A DNA stretch of 64,000 nucleotides from RAM1 sp041905405 (GCA_041905405.1 JAYRLC010000014.1:15954-79953); one strand, 5' to 3'. Numbered from the stretch's first letter, positions 32,690 to 41,352 are shown. A program made the numbers and translations. Notes: generated by a model not told the origin, from the sequence alone.

Positions 32690-34132
32690 ATGCCCCACGC
32701 TGCAGCCCCCGCCGACCCGCCGCCGCGCGCCGATGCCCAGGCCCTGTGGCAGCTCGACGCCACCGCGCTGCTGGCCGGCTACCGCAGCGGCGCCTTCACG
32801 CCCGTGGACGCGCTGCAAAGCGTGCTGGCGCGCATCGCACGCTGGCAACCGCATGCCAACGCCTTCGTGCACATCGACGAGCGCGGCGCGCTGGCCGCCG
32901 CGCAGGCCAGCGCGCGCCGCTGGGCGGCCGGTGCCCCGCAGGGCCTGCTGGACGGCGTGCCGCTGAGCCTGAAGGACAACCTGCACGCCGCCGGCCTGCC
33001 CACCACCTGGGGCAGCGCGCTGCTGCGCGGCTACACACCCGCGCTCGACGAAGCCCCCGTGGCGCGGCTGCGCGCGGCGGGCGCGGTGCTCCTGGGCAAG
33101 ACCAATCTGCCCGAGTTTGCGATGCAGGGCTACACGGCCAACCGCGTTGCGGGTGTCACCCGCAACCCGTGGAACGTGGCGCTCACGCCCGGCGGCTCGT
33201 CCGGCGGCGCGGCGGCGGCCGTGGCCGCGGGCTGCGGCCCGCTGGCGCTGGTCACCGACGGCGGCGGCTCCACCCGGCGGCCCGCGTCGCACACCGGTGT
33301 GGTGGGCTTCAAGCCTTCGTCCGGCCGCGTGCCGCGCGCGGGCGGCCTGCCCGAGATTTTTCTGGACTACGAGGTCGTGGGCACGCTGGCGCGCAGCGTG
33401 CGCGACGTGGTGCTGATGGACCGCGTGCTGACCGGGCAGTCGCCGCCGGCCGACAACACGAGGCAGCCTGGCCGCATCCTGTATGCGCCGGACTTTGCAG
33501 GACACCCGGTGGACCCGGACATTGCGGCCAGGGTTCGGCAAGCCGCCCAGGACTTCGCCGCGCTGGGCTTCGCGGTCAGCGAAGCGCCGGGGTGGGACCT
33601 GGCCGAGGACATCAACGTGCGATGGGCCACGCTGTCGTCGGCAGGACTGGCCTGGCTGTTCACCCACCCGGACCGCTGGCCGGAACTGGCAGGGGCGCCA
33701 GCGGACGCCACGCCCTGTGGCGACGCGGCCCGCGCCGCGCTGGACGCGGGTCGCGCCGCGGGCGCCGAGGCCCTGTTCGACGTGCTGGCTGCCGTGCAGA
33801 CACTGCGCCAGCGGCTTGACGCCGTGTTCGCCGCGCATGACTTCATCCTCACGCCCGCGGCGGCGGCGCTGCCCTGGCCCGCGGACCAGACTCACCCGCC
33901 ACAGATCGCCGGCCGCGACGCCGGGCCGCGCGGCCATGCGGTGTTCACCGCCTTTGCCAATGCGGCGGGGCTGCCTGCCATCGCCCTGCCCTGCGGGACG
34001 GTGCGCGGGCTGCCGGTGGGCTTGCAGCTGGTGGGCGCGGCGGGTGCCGACGCTGGCGTGCTGGCGGCAGCGCAGCGCTACGAACAGGCGCACCCCTGGG
34101 CGGGCGCCTGGCCCCTGCCGCCTTCGGCCTGA
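32690..34132 (+). CDS. Amidase signature enzyme
   Basis: Amidase of 480 aa with the Ser-cisSer-Lys triad: Lys in SLKDNLHAAG, cis-Ser in DGGGSTRRPA and the nucleophile Ser in PGGSSGGAAAA. The Lys-to-Ser spacing and the C-terminal GLPVGLQLVG are normal. The start MPHAAA was preferred; an ATG 30 nt upstream overlaps a TATCAT -10-like hexamer (32656-32661). It precedes the GntR-ABC transporter locus and could deamidate a compound imported by it, but this is only positional. Confidence 0.88.
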   Translation: MPHAAAPADPPPRADAQALWQLDATALLAGYRSGAFTPVDALQSVLARIARWQPHANAFVHIDERGALAAAQASARRWAAGAPQGLLDGVPLSLKDNLHAAGLPTTWGSALLRGYTPALDEAPVARLRAAGAVLLGKTNLPEFAMQGYTANRVAGVTRNPWNVALTPGGSSGGAAAAVAAGCGPLALVTDGGGSTRRPASHTGVVGFKPSSGRVPRAGGLPEIFLDYEVVGTLARSVRDVVLMDRVLTGQSPPADNTRQPGRILYAPDFAGHPVDPDIAARVRQAAQDFAALGFAVSEAPGWDLAEDINVRWATLSSAGLAWLFTHPDRWPELAGAPADATPCGDAARAALDAGRAAGAEALFDVLAAVQTLRQRLDAVFAAHDFILTPAAAALPWPADQTHPPQIAGRDAGPRGHAVFTAFANAAGLPAIALPCGTVRGLPVGLQLVGAAGADAGVLAAAQRYEQAHPWAGAWPLPPSA

Positions 34133-34215
34133 TTCCCATACTGGTGCGCGCGCACGCCGTCAGGGCGGGCGAGGCCGTGGCGCCCTGTGGATTTGCCGCA
34201 GATTGGTGCATCAAT

Positions 34216-34227
34216 CTTGCATACCAG
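34216..34227. promoter_or_regulatory. Putative GntR (FadR-type) operator 1
   Basis: CTTGCATACCAG, one base short of the palindromic CTTG-n4-CAAG arrangement, lies 39 bp upstream of the GntR-family gene. It resembles the TTGTATACAA operators of FCD-domain regulators and matches a second copy at 34946. Confidence 0.5.
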
Positions 34228-34265
34228 TCTGCTGCGTCCTGGCACACAAGCTGCTGTAGCAGGGC

Positions 34266-35033
34266 ATGGCCACATCCGCCGACATCAGCGAACGCATCAT
34301 GGAAGCCGTCATGGCGCAAAAGCTCGCGCCCGGCTCCCGCCTGGGCGAGCAGCAGCTGGCCATGCTGTTCGACTGCAGCCGCACCATCGTGCGCGAGGCG
34401 CTCACGCGGCTGGCCGCGCGCGGCATCGTCACCGTCAGTGCGCGGCGCGGCTGGTACGTGGTGGAGCCGTCGCAGGACGAGGCGCGCGAGGCCTTCGAGG
34501 CGCGCCGCGTCATCGAAACCGGCCTGATCCGCGCCACCGCCCGCATCGACAAACCCGCCGTGCAGCGCCTGCGCGCCCACCTGGCGCGCGAGAAAGCAGC
34601 CATCGCCGGCACCGACGTGGGCCTGCGCAGCTTTCTGCTGGGGGACTTCCATGTGTGCCTGGCTGAATGCCTGGGCAACGGGCTGCTGGCCGAGACGCTG
34701 CGCGACTTCACCGCGCGCACGACGCTGATCGCCATGCGCTACCAGTCCAGCGCCGACGCCGCCCAGTCGTGCAGCGAGCACGTGCAGATCGTGCAGGCCC
34801 TGGAAGAAGGCGACCTTGCGCGCGCCGAAGCGCTCATGGCCGCGCACCTGGCCACCTGGCAGCGCAAGCTGCACATGCCGGCCGACGCCGACCCGCTGGC
34901 ACAACTGCGCGCCGCGCTCGCGCCCGTGACGGGCGCGGCACAGGACTTGCATACAAGCGATCCATCCACCGATTCACCCCCTGGCCGCAAGCCGCGGTCC
35001 CCTCGTTCAACCTATCTAGGAGAAGTGCTATGA
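34266..35033 (+). CDS. GntR family regulator, FCD domain
   Basis: Transcription factor of 255 aa. The winged helix is at residues 5-70 (LGEQQLAMLFDCSRTIVREALTRLAARGIV) and an FCD ligand-binding domain follows (EARRVIETGLIRATA, then DFHVCLAECLGNGLL and SEHVQIVQALEEGD with the metal/ligand His positions). Its stop overlaps the start of the solute-binding protein by 4 bp, so it is cotranslated with the ABC transporter. It probably autoregulates and controls the operon through the dyads at 34216 and 34946. Confidence 0.9.
   Translation: MATSADISERIMEAVMAQKLAPGSRLGEQQLAMLFDCSRTIVREALTRLAARGIVTVSARRGWYVVEPSQDEAREAFEARRVIETGLIRATARIDKPAVQRLRAHLAREKAAIAGTDVGLRSFLLGDFHVCLAECLGNGLLAETLRDFTARTTLIAMRYQSSADAAQSCSEHVQIVQALEEGDLARAEALMAAHLATWQRKLHMPADADPLAQLRAALAPVTGAAQDLHTSDPSTDSPPGRKPRSPRSTYLGEVL
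34946..34957. promoter_or_regulatory. Putative GntR operator 2, inside the regulator's 3' end
   Basis: CTTGCATACAAG, with perfect CTTG/CAAG arms, is 73 bp before the solute-binding protein ATG and lies within the last codons of the GntR gene. It differs by one base from operator 1. Confidence 0.5.
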
Positions 35034-35821
35034 CATCCGGCAAACGCCTGTTCACCCTCGGCATCGCGGCCGCCGCCGTTCTGGCCGCCACCGGCGCCCA
35101 TGCGCAGACCGCGCTGGACGACGTGCTCAAGGCCAAGGAAATCAAGATCGCGATCCCCACGGACTTTCCGCCCTACGGCTTCGTCGGCACGGACCTCAAG
35201 CCCCAGGGCCTGGACATCGACATGGCCAACTACATCGCCGGCAAGCTGGGCGTGAAGGTCGAGCTGGTGCCCGTCACCACGGCCAACCGCATCCCCTACC
35301 TGCAGACGAAAAAGGCCGATCTGGTCATCTCCACGCTGGGCAAGAACCCCGACCGCGAGAAGGTGATCGACTTCACCGCTGCGTATTCGCCGTTCTTCAT
35401 CGCCGTGTTCGGGCCCAAGACCATTGCCGTCAAGACGCCTGCGGACCTGGCGGGTAAGTCGATCTCGGTCACGCGCGGCTCGGTGGACGACACCGAGCTG
35501 ACCAAGGTGGCGCCGCCCAGCACGGACCTGCGCCGCTTCGAGGACAACAACGCGACCGTGTCGGCCTTCAGCGCCGGCCAGACCCAACTGGTGGCCACCA
35601 GCGCCCAGGTGGCCGGCGCGCTGATGGCGCGCAGCCCGCAACTGGGCGTGGAATACAAGTTCGTGCTGAAGGATTCGCCCAACTTCATCGGCGTGGCCAA
35701 GGGCGAGGACAAGCTGCGCGCCAAGGTCAACGAGATCATCGCGGGCGCCAAGACCTCGGGCGACCTGGACAAGATGTCGGTGAAATGGCTGGGCCGCCCC
35801 ACAGGCGATCTGCCCCAGTAA
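35030..35821 (+). CDS. ABC transporter substrate-binding protein, polar amino acid type
   Basis: Periplasmic family 3 solute-binding protein of 263 aa with a Sec signal peptide (residues 1-25, cleavage near AHAQT). Features include IKIAIPTDFPPYGFVG, LKPQGLDIDMANYIA and KKADLVISTLGKNPDREKVIDFT. It feeds the two permeases and ATPase downstream. An AGGAG site is present although the gene also overlaps the regulator stop. The ligand (amino acid or opine-like) is not certain. Confidence 0.92.
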   Translation: MTSGKRLFTLGIAAAAVLAATGAHAQTALDDVLKAKEIKIAIPTDFPPYGFVGTDLKPQGLDIDMANYIAGKLGVKVELVPVTTANRIPYLQTKKADLVISTLGKNPDREKVIDFTAAYSPFFIAVFGPKTIAVKTPADLAGKSISVTRGSVDDTELTKVAPPSTDLRRFEDNNATVSAFSAGQTQLVATSAQVAGALMARSPQLGVEYKFVLKDSPNFIGVAKGEDKLRAKVNEIIAGAKTSGDLDKMSVKWLGRPTGDLPQ

Positions 35822-35842
35822 CTTCCCGGAAGGCGCCACGCC

Positions 35843-36505
35843 ATGAACATCACATTTGACTTCGGCGCGGTGCTGTCGCAGTGGCCCATGCTGCTCAAGG
35901 GGGTGGTGTGGACGCTGGGCCTCACGGCCGTCTCGGCCGTGATCGGCGTGGCGCTGGGCATTGCCTGCGCCTGGGCGCGCGTGCACGGCGCGGCATGGCT
36001 TCGGTGGGTGGTGGGCACGTATGTGGAACTCATCCGCAACACGCCGTTCATCGTGCAGCTGTTCTTCATCTTCTTCGGGCTGCCGGCGGCGGGCTTTCGC
36101 CTGTCGCCCGAGGCGGCGTCCATCATCGCCATGGTGATCAACCTGGGGGCGTATGCCGCCGAGATCGTGCGCGCGGGGATCGAGGCCACGCCGCGCGGCC
36201 AGATCGAGGCGGCCATGAGCCTGGCGCTCACGCGCGCGCAGACCTTCCTGCGCGTGGTGCTGCCGCCCGCACTCAAGAAGGTATGGCCGTCGCTGGTGAG
36301 CCAGATCATCATCGTCATGCTGGGCTCGGCCGTGTGCGGCCAGATATCGACCGAGGAACTGAGCTTCGCGGCCAACCTGATCCAGAGCCGCAACTTCCGC
36401 GCGTTCGAGGCCTTCCTGATCGTCACGGCGATCTATCTGGTGCTGTCGGTGGCGGTGCGCCGCCTGCTGAACTGGCTGGGCCCGCGCTTCCTGTTCGGGC
36501 GCTGA
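35843..36505 (+). CDS. Amino acid ABC transporter permease (first)
   Basis: Inner-membrane permease of 220 aa with about five helices and the HisM/GlnP-type EAA loop (GIEATPRGQIEAAMSLALTRAQTFLRVVLPPAL, roughly residues 113-145) that docks on the ATPase. It follows the binding protein by 21 bp and is 11 bp before the second permease; the two should form a heterodimeric channel. Confidence 0.92.
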   Translation: MNITFDFGAVLSQWPMLLKGVVWTLGLTAVSAVIGVALGIACAWARVHGAAWLRWVVGTYVELIRNTPFIVQLFFIFFGLPAAGFRLSPEAASIIAMVINLGAYAAEIVRAGIEATPRGQIEAAMSLALTRAQTFLRVVLPPALKKVWPSLVSQIIIVMLGSAVCGQISTEELSFAANLIQSRNFRAFEAFLIVTAIYLVLSVAVRRLLNWLGPRFLFGR

Positions 36506-36516
36506 AGGAGCGACAC

Positions 36517-37158
36517 ATGATCGAGTTTTCGCTCTGGGATATCTTCCGCAACCTGCTGCTGGCCGCGCGCTGGACCGTGGCGCTGTCGCTCATCGCCTTC
36601 ATCGGCGGCGGGCTGGTGGGGCTGGCGCTCTTGATCGCGCGGCTGGGCAAATCACCCGCACTGCACCGCGCGGTGGACGGCTACGTGGCGCTGTTCCAGG
36701 GCACGCCGCTGCTCATGCAGCTGTTCCTGGCGTACTTCGGCATTGCGCTGTTCGGCATCAAGACATCGGCCTGGGTGGCCGCGTCGCTCGCGCTCACGCT
36801 GTACACCAGCGCGTTCCTGGCCGAGATCTGGCGCGGCTGCGTGGCCGCCATCCCCAAAGGCCAGTGGGAAGCCGCGCAGAGCCTGGCCCTGAGCTTTTCC
36901 GAGCAGTTGCGTTACGTGGTGATGCCGCAGGCGGTGCGCATCGCCATCCCGCCCACCGTGGGCTTTCTGGTGCAGGTCATCAAGGGCACGGCGCTCGCGT
37001 CGGTCATCGGCTTCATCGAGCTGACCAAGGCCGGCACCATGATCACCAATGCCACGCTCAAGCCCTTTGTGGTGTACAGCTGCGTGGCCCTGCTGTACTT
37101 TGCGCTGTGCTACCCCATCAGCCTGTACGCCAAGACCCTGGAAAGGAAGGTGCGATGA
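36517..37158 (+). CDS. Amino acid ABC transporter permease (second)
   Basis: Permease of 213 aa with the same layout as its neighbour; the EAA loop is in AAIPKGQWEAAQSLALSFSEQLRYVVMPQAVR. GAAGGAG gives a good ribosome site. The stop overlaps the ATPase start by 4 bp (ATGA). Confidence 0.92.
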   Translation: MIEFSLWDIFRNLLLAARWTVALSLIAFIGGGLVGLALLIARLGKSPALHRAVDGYVALFQGTPLLMQLFLAYFGIALFGIKTSAWVAASLALTLYTSAFLAEIWRGCVAAIPKGQWEAAQSLALSFSEQLRYVVMPQAVRIAIPPTVGFLVQVIKGTALASVIGFIELTKAGTMITNATLKPFVVYSCVALLYFALCYPISLYAKTLERKVR

Positions 37159-37889
37159 ACACCATCGTGGACATCACGGCCCTGCGCAAGTCGTACGGCA
37201 CGAACGAAGTGCTCAAGGGCATCGACCTGAAGGTCGCCGCCGGCGAGGTCATCGCCATCATCGGCAAAAGCGGCTCGGGCAAGAGCACGCTCCTGCGCTG
37301 CATCAACGGGCTGGAGGAGTTCCAGGACGGCGCACTGTCGGTGGACGGCAAGAAGCTGCTGTACGACAGCCCCACGGCCATGCGCGAGCTGCGCCAGCGC
37401 GTGGGCATGATCTTCCAGAGCTTCAACCTGTTTCCGCACCTGACGGTGGGCAAGAACATCATGCTGGCGCCGTCGCTCGTGAAGAAAACCGACGCCACCA
37501 CCGCCGACGCGCAAGCGCGCAAACTGCTTGCCCGCGTCGGCCTGGCCGAGAAATTCGACGCCCGGCCCGACCAGCTCTCAGGCGGCCAGCAGCAGCGCGT
37601 GGCCATAGCCCGCGCGCTGGCCATGGAACCCGCCGTGCTGTTGTGCGACGAAATCACGAGCGCGCTGGACCCCGAACTGGTGGGCGAGGTGCTGCGCGTG
37701 GTGGAGTCGCTGGCTGAAGAGGGCATGACGCTGCTGATGGTCACGCACGAGATGAACTTCGCGCGCAAGGTGGCCGACCGCGTGATCTTCATGCACCTGG
37801 GCCGCGTGCACGAGATGGGGCCGCCCGAGGAACTCTTCGGCAACCCGCAGACGCCGGAGCTCAGGCAGTTTCTGTCGTCCCTGCACTGA
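37155..37889 (+). CDS. Amino acid ABC transporter ATP-binding protein
   Basis: ATPase of 244 aa of the GlnQ/HisP type. Walker A GKSGSGKST (residues 37-45), Q-loop in IFQSFNLFP, signature LSGGQQQR, Walker B VLLCDEITSALD and the switch His in VTHEM are intact. It completes the GntR-SBP-permease-permease-ATPase operon. Confidence 0.95.
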   Translation: MNTIVDITALRKSYGTNEVLKGIDLKVAAGEVIAIIGKSGSGKSTLLRCINGLEEFQDGALSVDGKKLLYDSPTAMRELRQRVGMIFQSFNLFPHLTVGKNIMLAPSLVKKTDATTADAQARKLLARVGLAEKFDARPDQLSGGQQQRVAIARALAMEPAVLLCDEITSALDPELVGEVLRVVESLAEEGMTLLMVTHEMNFARKVADRVIFMHLGRVHEMGPPEELFGNPQTPELRQFLSSLH

Positions 37890-37915
37890 CAGCCCACGCC
37901 TGATCACGGGCGCGG

Positions 37916-37927
37916 CACAATGCGCCC
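37916..37927 (+). promoter_or_regulatory. Putative -10 for leaderless transcription of the GDPD gene
   Basis: CACAAT followed by GCGCCC (6 nt) and the ATG at 37928; no ribosome site. Confidence 0.4.
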
Positions 37928-38932
37928 ATGAACTACACAACCTCACGCCGCGCATGGGCTTCGCTGTGCGCCATTGGCCTGCTGGCCCTGACGGGCTGCT
38001 CCACCTTGACGCCTGCCGCGCACGGGTTCGACGCGCAGGGCCACCGCGGCGCGCGCGGCCTGGCGCCGGAAAACACTTTGCCCGCATTCGAGCGCGCACT
38101 GGACATCGGCGTGAACACGCTGGAGCTGGACATCGGCGTCACGGCCGACGGTGCAGTCGTGGTGGCGCACGACCCGTACCTGAACCCGGCCATCACCCGC
38201 GACGCGGCGGGCCGGTGGCTGCCGGCCGGCAAAGGCCCCACGCTGCGGTCCCTGACGCTCGCGCAGCTGCAGGCCTACGACGTGGGCCGCATCAACCCCG
38301 ACACACCCTACGCCAAAACCTTCAGTACGCAGGTGGCGCGCGACGGCACACGCGTGCCCACGCTGGCGTCACTGTTCGCGCTGGTGAAGGCGCGGGGCCT
38401 GAACGACATCCGCTTCAACATCGAAACCAAGATCACGCCGACACAACCGGACGAAACTGTCAATCCCGAGCAGATGGTGCGCGCGCTGCTGAACGTGATC
38501 CGCGAGGCCGGCATGACCCGGCGCGTGACCATCCAGAGCTTTGACTGGCGCACGCTGCAGATCGTGCAGGGCTTTGAGCCCGGCATCCCCACCGTGTACC
38601 TGAGCATCCAGACCGCCAACACCGACAACATCCTCGATGGCGCGTGGACGGCCGGCTTCAAGATCGCCGACCACGGCAGCGTGCCCAGAATGGTCAAGGC
38701 CGCCGGTGGCGCCGTGTGGTCGCCCAACGGAGGCGCGGTGACCGAGGTGCTGGTCAAGGAGGCGCAGGCGCTGGGCCTGAAAGTCGTGCCCTGGACCATC
38801 AACAACCCGGCCGACATGGACCGGCTCATCGGCATCGGCGTGGACGGCATCATCACCGACTACCCCGACCGCCTGCGCGAGGTGATGCAAAAGCGCGGCA
38901 TGCCGCTGCCGCGCGCGTTCCCCAGGAACTGA
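37928..38932 (+). CDS. Glycerophosphodiester phosphodiesterase lipoprotein
   Basis: Periplasmic GDPD of 334 aa with a lipobox LTGC (Cys24). It hydrolyses glycerophosphodiesters to glycerol-3-phosphate and an alcohol. Catalytic features are GHRGARGLAPENT (first His/Arg), ELDIGVTADG and the second His in VVAHD. It is larger than minimal GDPDs because of an insertion around residues 95-130. It follows the ABC operon but probably has its own promoter. Confidence 0.9.
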   Translation: MNYTTSRRAWASLCAIGLLALTGCSTLTPAAHGFDAQGHRGARGLAPENTLPAFERALDIGVNTLELDIGVTADGAVVVAHDPYLNPAITRDAAGRWLPAGKGPTLRSLTLAQLQAYDVGRINPDTPYAKTFSTQVARDGTRVPTLASLFALVKARGLNDIRFNIETKITPTQPDETVNPEQMVRALLNVIREAGMTRRVTIQSFDWRTLQIVQGFEPGIPTVYLSIQTANTDNILDGAWTAGFKIADHGSVPRMVKAAGGAVWSPNGGAVTEVLVKEAQALGLKVVPWTINNPADMDRLIGIGVDGIITDYPDRLREVMQKRGMPLPRAFPRN

Positions 38933-38935
38933 GGC

Positions 38936-39208
38936 ATGCAGGACGCCATCACGTCGCTGCAACAGTCGCTGGACGGCCTGCGCGCCGGCCGCCTGACCGT
39001 GCATGCTTTCAGCGAACAGGCGCGCGGCCACGGTGCGCTGCTGCAGGCCCTGCCCGACCGCTACGCCACCGTGCTGCACGACCTGCTGGACCGGCTCGAA
39101 TCCAGCGCGCTGTTCAGCGAGGAAAGCTGCTCATTCAGCCAGAGCGGCCTGCTGGACAACCTGCAGATGTGGATCGACAAGGCGCGCGGGCAGCTGACCC
39201 AGGCCTGA
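38936..39208 (+). CDS. Small conserved hypothetical protein
   Basis: Acidic, helical protein of 90 aa without signal or membrane segment. It lies 3 bp after the GDPD stop, on the same strand. Leu/Gln-rich segments such as ITSLQQSLDGLRAG and LLDNLQMWIDKARGQL suggest a helical bundle. No known domain was recognised; codon usage is normal for this genome, which supports a real gene. Confidence 0.6.
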   Translation: MQDAITSLQQSLDGLRAGRLTVHAFSEQARGHGALLQALPDRYATVLHDLLDRLESSALFSEESCSFSQSGLLDNLQMWIDKARGQLTQA

Positions 39209-39217
39209 AGCCCCGCG

Positions 39218-39691
39218 CTACACGTGGCGCTTGCCCGGCGCCGCCCGCTTGTGCGCCGGCACTGGCGCATCGGCCTGCTCGTGCAGTGCCTCGATGATGT
39301 GGCAGCTGTCCCCGTCGCCGTGGCAGCGCGCCTGCAGCGCAACCAGGTTTTTCTCCAGCGCGCGCAGCTCGGCCAGGCGTTCGCGCACATGGCCGATGTG
39401 CTCGTGCAGCGCGGCGTCGGCCGCGGCGCAGTCGGCTTTGTTGCGCAGGTCCAGCGCCAGCAGCGTGCGCACTTCGTCCAGGCTCATGTCCATCGCGCGG
39501 CACAGGCGGATGAAGCGCAGCTGATGCACGTCGGCGGCCGAGTACACGCGGTAGTCGTTGTCCGCGCGGGCCTGGGGTGCGAGCAGGCCTTCTTTCTCGT
39601 AATAGCGGATGTTGGCCGCGCTCACGCCGCTTTCGCGCGCGGCGTCGCCGATGCGAAAACCCGCCGCCGACAGGGGGATTGCAGAAGGCAT
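39218..39691 (-). CDS. MerR family metal-responsive regulator (CadR/PbrR-like)
   Basis: Regulator of 157 aa with a MerR helix-turn-helix (IGDAARESGVSAANIRYYEKEGLL, residues 14-37), a dimerisation helix and metal-site cysteines: Cys in RNKADC (about residue 107) and the C-terminal C-x6-C in RCHGDGDSC. This is the layout of CadR/PbrR sensors for Cd/Pb/Zn. It is divergent from the CDF transporter and overlaps the shared operator. TAAGGT 6 nt upstream of the ATG suggests a leaderless transcript. Confidence 0.86.
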   Translation of the reverse strand: MPSAIPLSAAGFRIGDAARESGVSAANIRYYEKEGLLAPQARADNDYRVYSAADVHQLRFIRLCRAMDMSLDEVRTLLALDLRNKADCAAADAALHEHIGHVRERLAELRALEKNLVALQARCHGDGDSCHIIEALHEQADAPVPAHKRAAPGKRHV

Positions 39692-39703
39692 GGCTTGACC
39701 TTA
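39692..39703 (-). promoter_or_regulatory. Putative -10 for leaderless transcription of the merR-type gene
   Basis: TAAGGT on the minus strand, 6 nt before the ATG at 39691, formed by one arm of the operator dyad. Binding at the operator would therefore also block the regulator's own promoter. Confidence 0.4.
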
Positions 39704-39725
39704 AAGTGACTTTAAGGTTTCCAAT
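39695..39725 (+). promoter_or_regulatory. MerR-type promoter/operator for the CDF transporter
   Basis: TTGACC (-35) and TCCAAT (-10) are separated by 19 bp. The spacer region contains a perfect dyad ACCTTAAAG-TGA-CTTTAAGGT (39698-39718). This over-long spacer with a central dyad is characteristic of promoters activated by MerR-family proteins. Confidence 0.78.
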
Positions 39726-39751
39726 GGTGCCACTGATCACGAGGAAACACC

Positions 39752-40378
39752 ATGTCCGCGCACTGCCACCACCACCACGACCCTGAACCGCAGACCGCCG
39801 CCAGCCCGCGCTACCGCCGCATCCTGTGGTGGGCGCTGATCGTCAACGCCGGCATGTTCGCCGTGGAGATCGGGGCCGGCGTGCAGTCGGGCTCGGTATC
39901 GCTGCTGGCCGACGCGATCGACTTCCTGGGCGACGCGGCCAACTACGCCGTGTCGCTGTTTGTGCTGTCCATGGCGCTGGCCTGGCGTGCCCGCGCCGCC
40001 GCGCTCAAGGGCGCCAGCATGCTGCTGTTCGGCCTGTTCGTGGCGGGCCGCACGGTGTGGGGGGCGCTGAACGGCGTGCCACCGGAGCCCATCACCATGG
40101 GCGTCGTCGGCGTGCTGGCACTGGCCGCCAACCTGGGTGTTGCGGCCGCGCTGTATGCGTACCGCGAGGGCGACGCCAACATGCGCAGCGTGTGGCTGTG
40201 CACGCGCAACGACGCCCTGGGCAACCTGGCCGTGATGGGCGCGGCCCTGGGCGTGTTCGGCACGGGAACGGCCTGGCCCGACCTGGCCGTGGCGGCCGTC
40301 ATGGCGGGCCTGGCCATCACCGGCGGCGTGTCGGTGCTGCGCGACGCGCGGCGCGAGCTGACGGGGGCGCACGCATGA
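39752..40378 (+). CDS. Cation diffusion facilitator-type transporter without C-terminal domain
   Basis: Six-helix cation transporter of 208 aa. A His-rich start (HCHHHHD) leads into TM1; the metal site is suggested by DAIDFLGDAAN in TM2 and NDALGNLAVM in TM5. It ends soon after TM6, so the usual cytosolic dimerisation domain is absent. With a MerR sensor upstream and DUF3703 downstream it is probably an efflux pump for a divalent metal. The stop overlaps the next start (ATGA). Confidence 0.83.
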   Translation: MSAHCHHHHDPEPQTAASPRYRRILWWALIVNAGMFAVEIGAGVQSGSVSLLADAIDFLGDAANYAVSLFVLSMALAWRARAAALKGASMLLFGLFVAGRTVWGALNGVPPEPITMGVVGVLALAANLGVAAALYAYREGDANMRSVWLCTRNDALGNLAVMGAALGVFGTGTAWPDLAVAAVMAGLAITGGVSVLRDARRELTGAHA

Positions 40379-40734
40379 ACGCCGCACTGCAGACACGCGC
40401 GTTTGACAACCTGCTGGAAGCCTTCGACGCGAGCGCGGGCCAGGCGGCGCCGCAGCGCTGGCTCTGGCTGGAAGCCGCCCACGTGGTGGGGCAGACCACG
40501 TTGCCCCTGCACTGGCGGTCGCACCGACGTATGCTGGCCTATGCGCGCGAGCTGGGCGACCGGCGCGAGATCGCCGGGCAATGGCTGCGTCTGGCGCTGG
40601 TGCCGGTGGGCCACCTGCTGCAGCGGCTGCCGCTGGGCAACACCGGGCGCGTCACCGTGCATGCGCTGCGCCCCATGCAGCCGCCGCCCGCTGTGCAACG
40701 GCTGGTGGACTCGGCGCTCGCCTGGGCGGCCTGA
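40375..40734 (+). CDS. DUF3703 domain protein
   Basis: Soluble protein of 119 aa. The DUF3703 pattern is seen in LEAAHVVGQTTLPLHWRSHRRML and a second His region near HALRPM. DUF3703 genes commonly accompany MerR/CDF pairs, and several histidines suggest a metal-linked role, but the function is unknown. It is translationally coupled to the transporter. Confidence 0.8.
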   Translation: MNAALQTRAFDNLLEAFDASAGQAAPQRWLWLEAAHVVGQTTLPLHWRSHRRMLAYARELGDRREIAGQWLRLALVPVGHLLQRLPLGNTGRVTVHALRPMQPPPAVQRLVDSALAWAA

Positions 40735-40740
40735 ACGCCC

Positions 40741-41352
40741 TTAAGACAACACACCGGCACAGGCGCGACGCAGTGCATCCTGCGCCGCGGCGCGCGCCTG
40801 CGGCGTGCCCTGCCGCGCGGACCAGTGGGCCAGCTCGTTGATGGCGCCGTTGAGCACGGCGGCGCAGGCATCCATCGCCAGCGTATCCACACCCCGGGGC
40901 GACAGCAGCTCACCGACCACCTCGCGCAATTGCCGGTAGCCATGCCGGTCGTCCAGCGCGGCCCACTGCGCGGCGCCCAGCACCGACGGCGCGTCCAGCA
41001 ACAGCACCTGGCGCGGGCCGGGCTGCGACACGGCATCGATCCAGGCCATGGCACCGGCCTGCAACTGGTCCAGCGGGTCGGCGATACCGGCAATGGCGGC
41101 CTCGATGGCGGCCGCCAGGTCCTGGTGCTCGGCTTCGCACACGGCCAGGAACAGGTCTTTCTTGTCGCGGAAATGGTGGTACAGCGCACCGCGCGTGAGC
41201 CCTGTGGCGGCCAGCAGCCCCTCGGTCGACGTGGCGGCATAGCCATCGCGCTGGAACAGCGCGCGGGCCGATTCGATCAGCCGCGTGCGGGATTGCACGC
41301 CCTGCTCCACACGGCGGTTGGAGCTCCTTTTTACCTCGGATGCATTTGACAT
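40741..41352 (-). CDS. TetR family repressor
   Basis: Repressor of 203 aa with the TetR helix-turn-helix at residues 24-68 (ARALFQRDGYAATSTEGLLAATGLTRGALYHHFRDKKDLF) and a ligand domain of unknown specificity. Its ATG lies inside operator 1. A -10-like CATACT lies exactly 6 nt before this ATG, which supports the start and a leaderless mRNA; a GTG at 41310 after AAAGGAG is the alternative. It is divergent from the VOC gene it probably controls. Confidence 0.85.
   Translation of the reverse strand: MSNASEVKRSSNRRVEQGVQSRTRLIESARALFQRDGYAATSTEGLLAATGLTRGALYHHFRDKKDLFLAVCEAEHQDLAAAIEAAIAGIADPLDQLQAGAMAWIDAVSQPGPRQVLLLDAPSVLGAAQWAALDDRHGYRQLREVVGELLSPRGVDTLAMDACAAVLNGAINELAHWSARQGTPQARAAAQDALRRACAGVLS

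Noticed and set aside
31670..34093. 807-codon minus-strand frame
   Set aside because: It is antisense to the flavodoxin-fold and amidase genes and shows no domain; long shadow frames are expected at this GC content.
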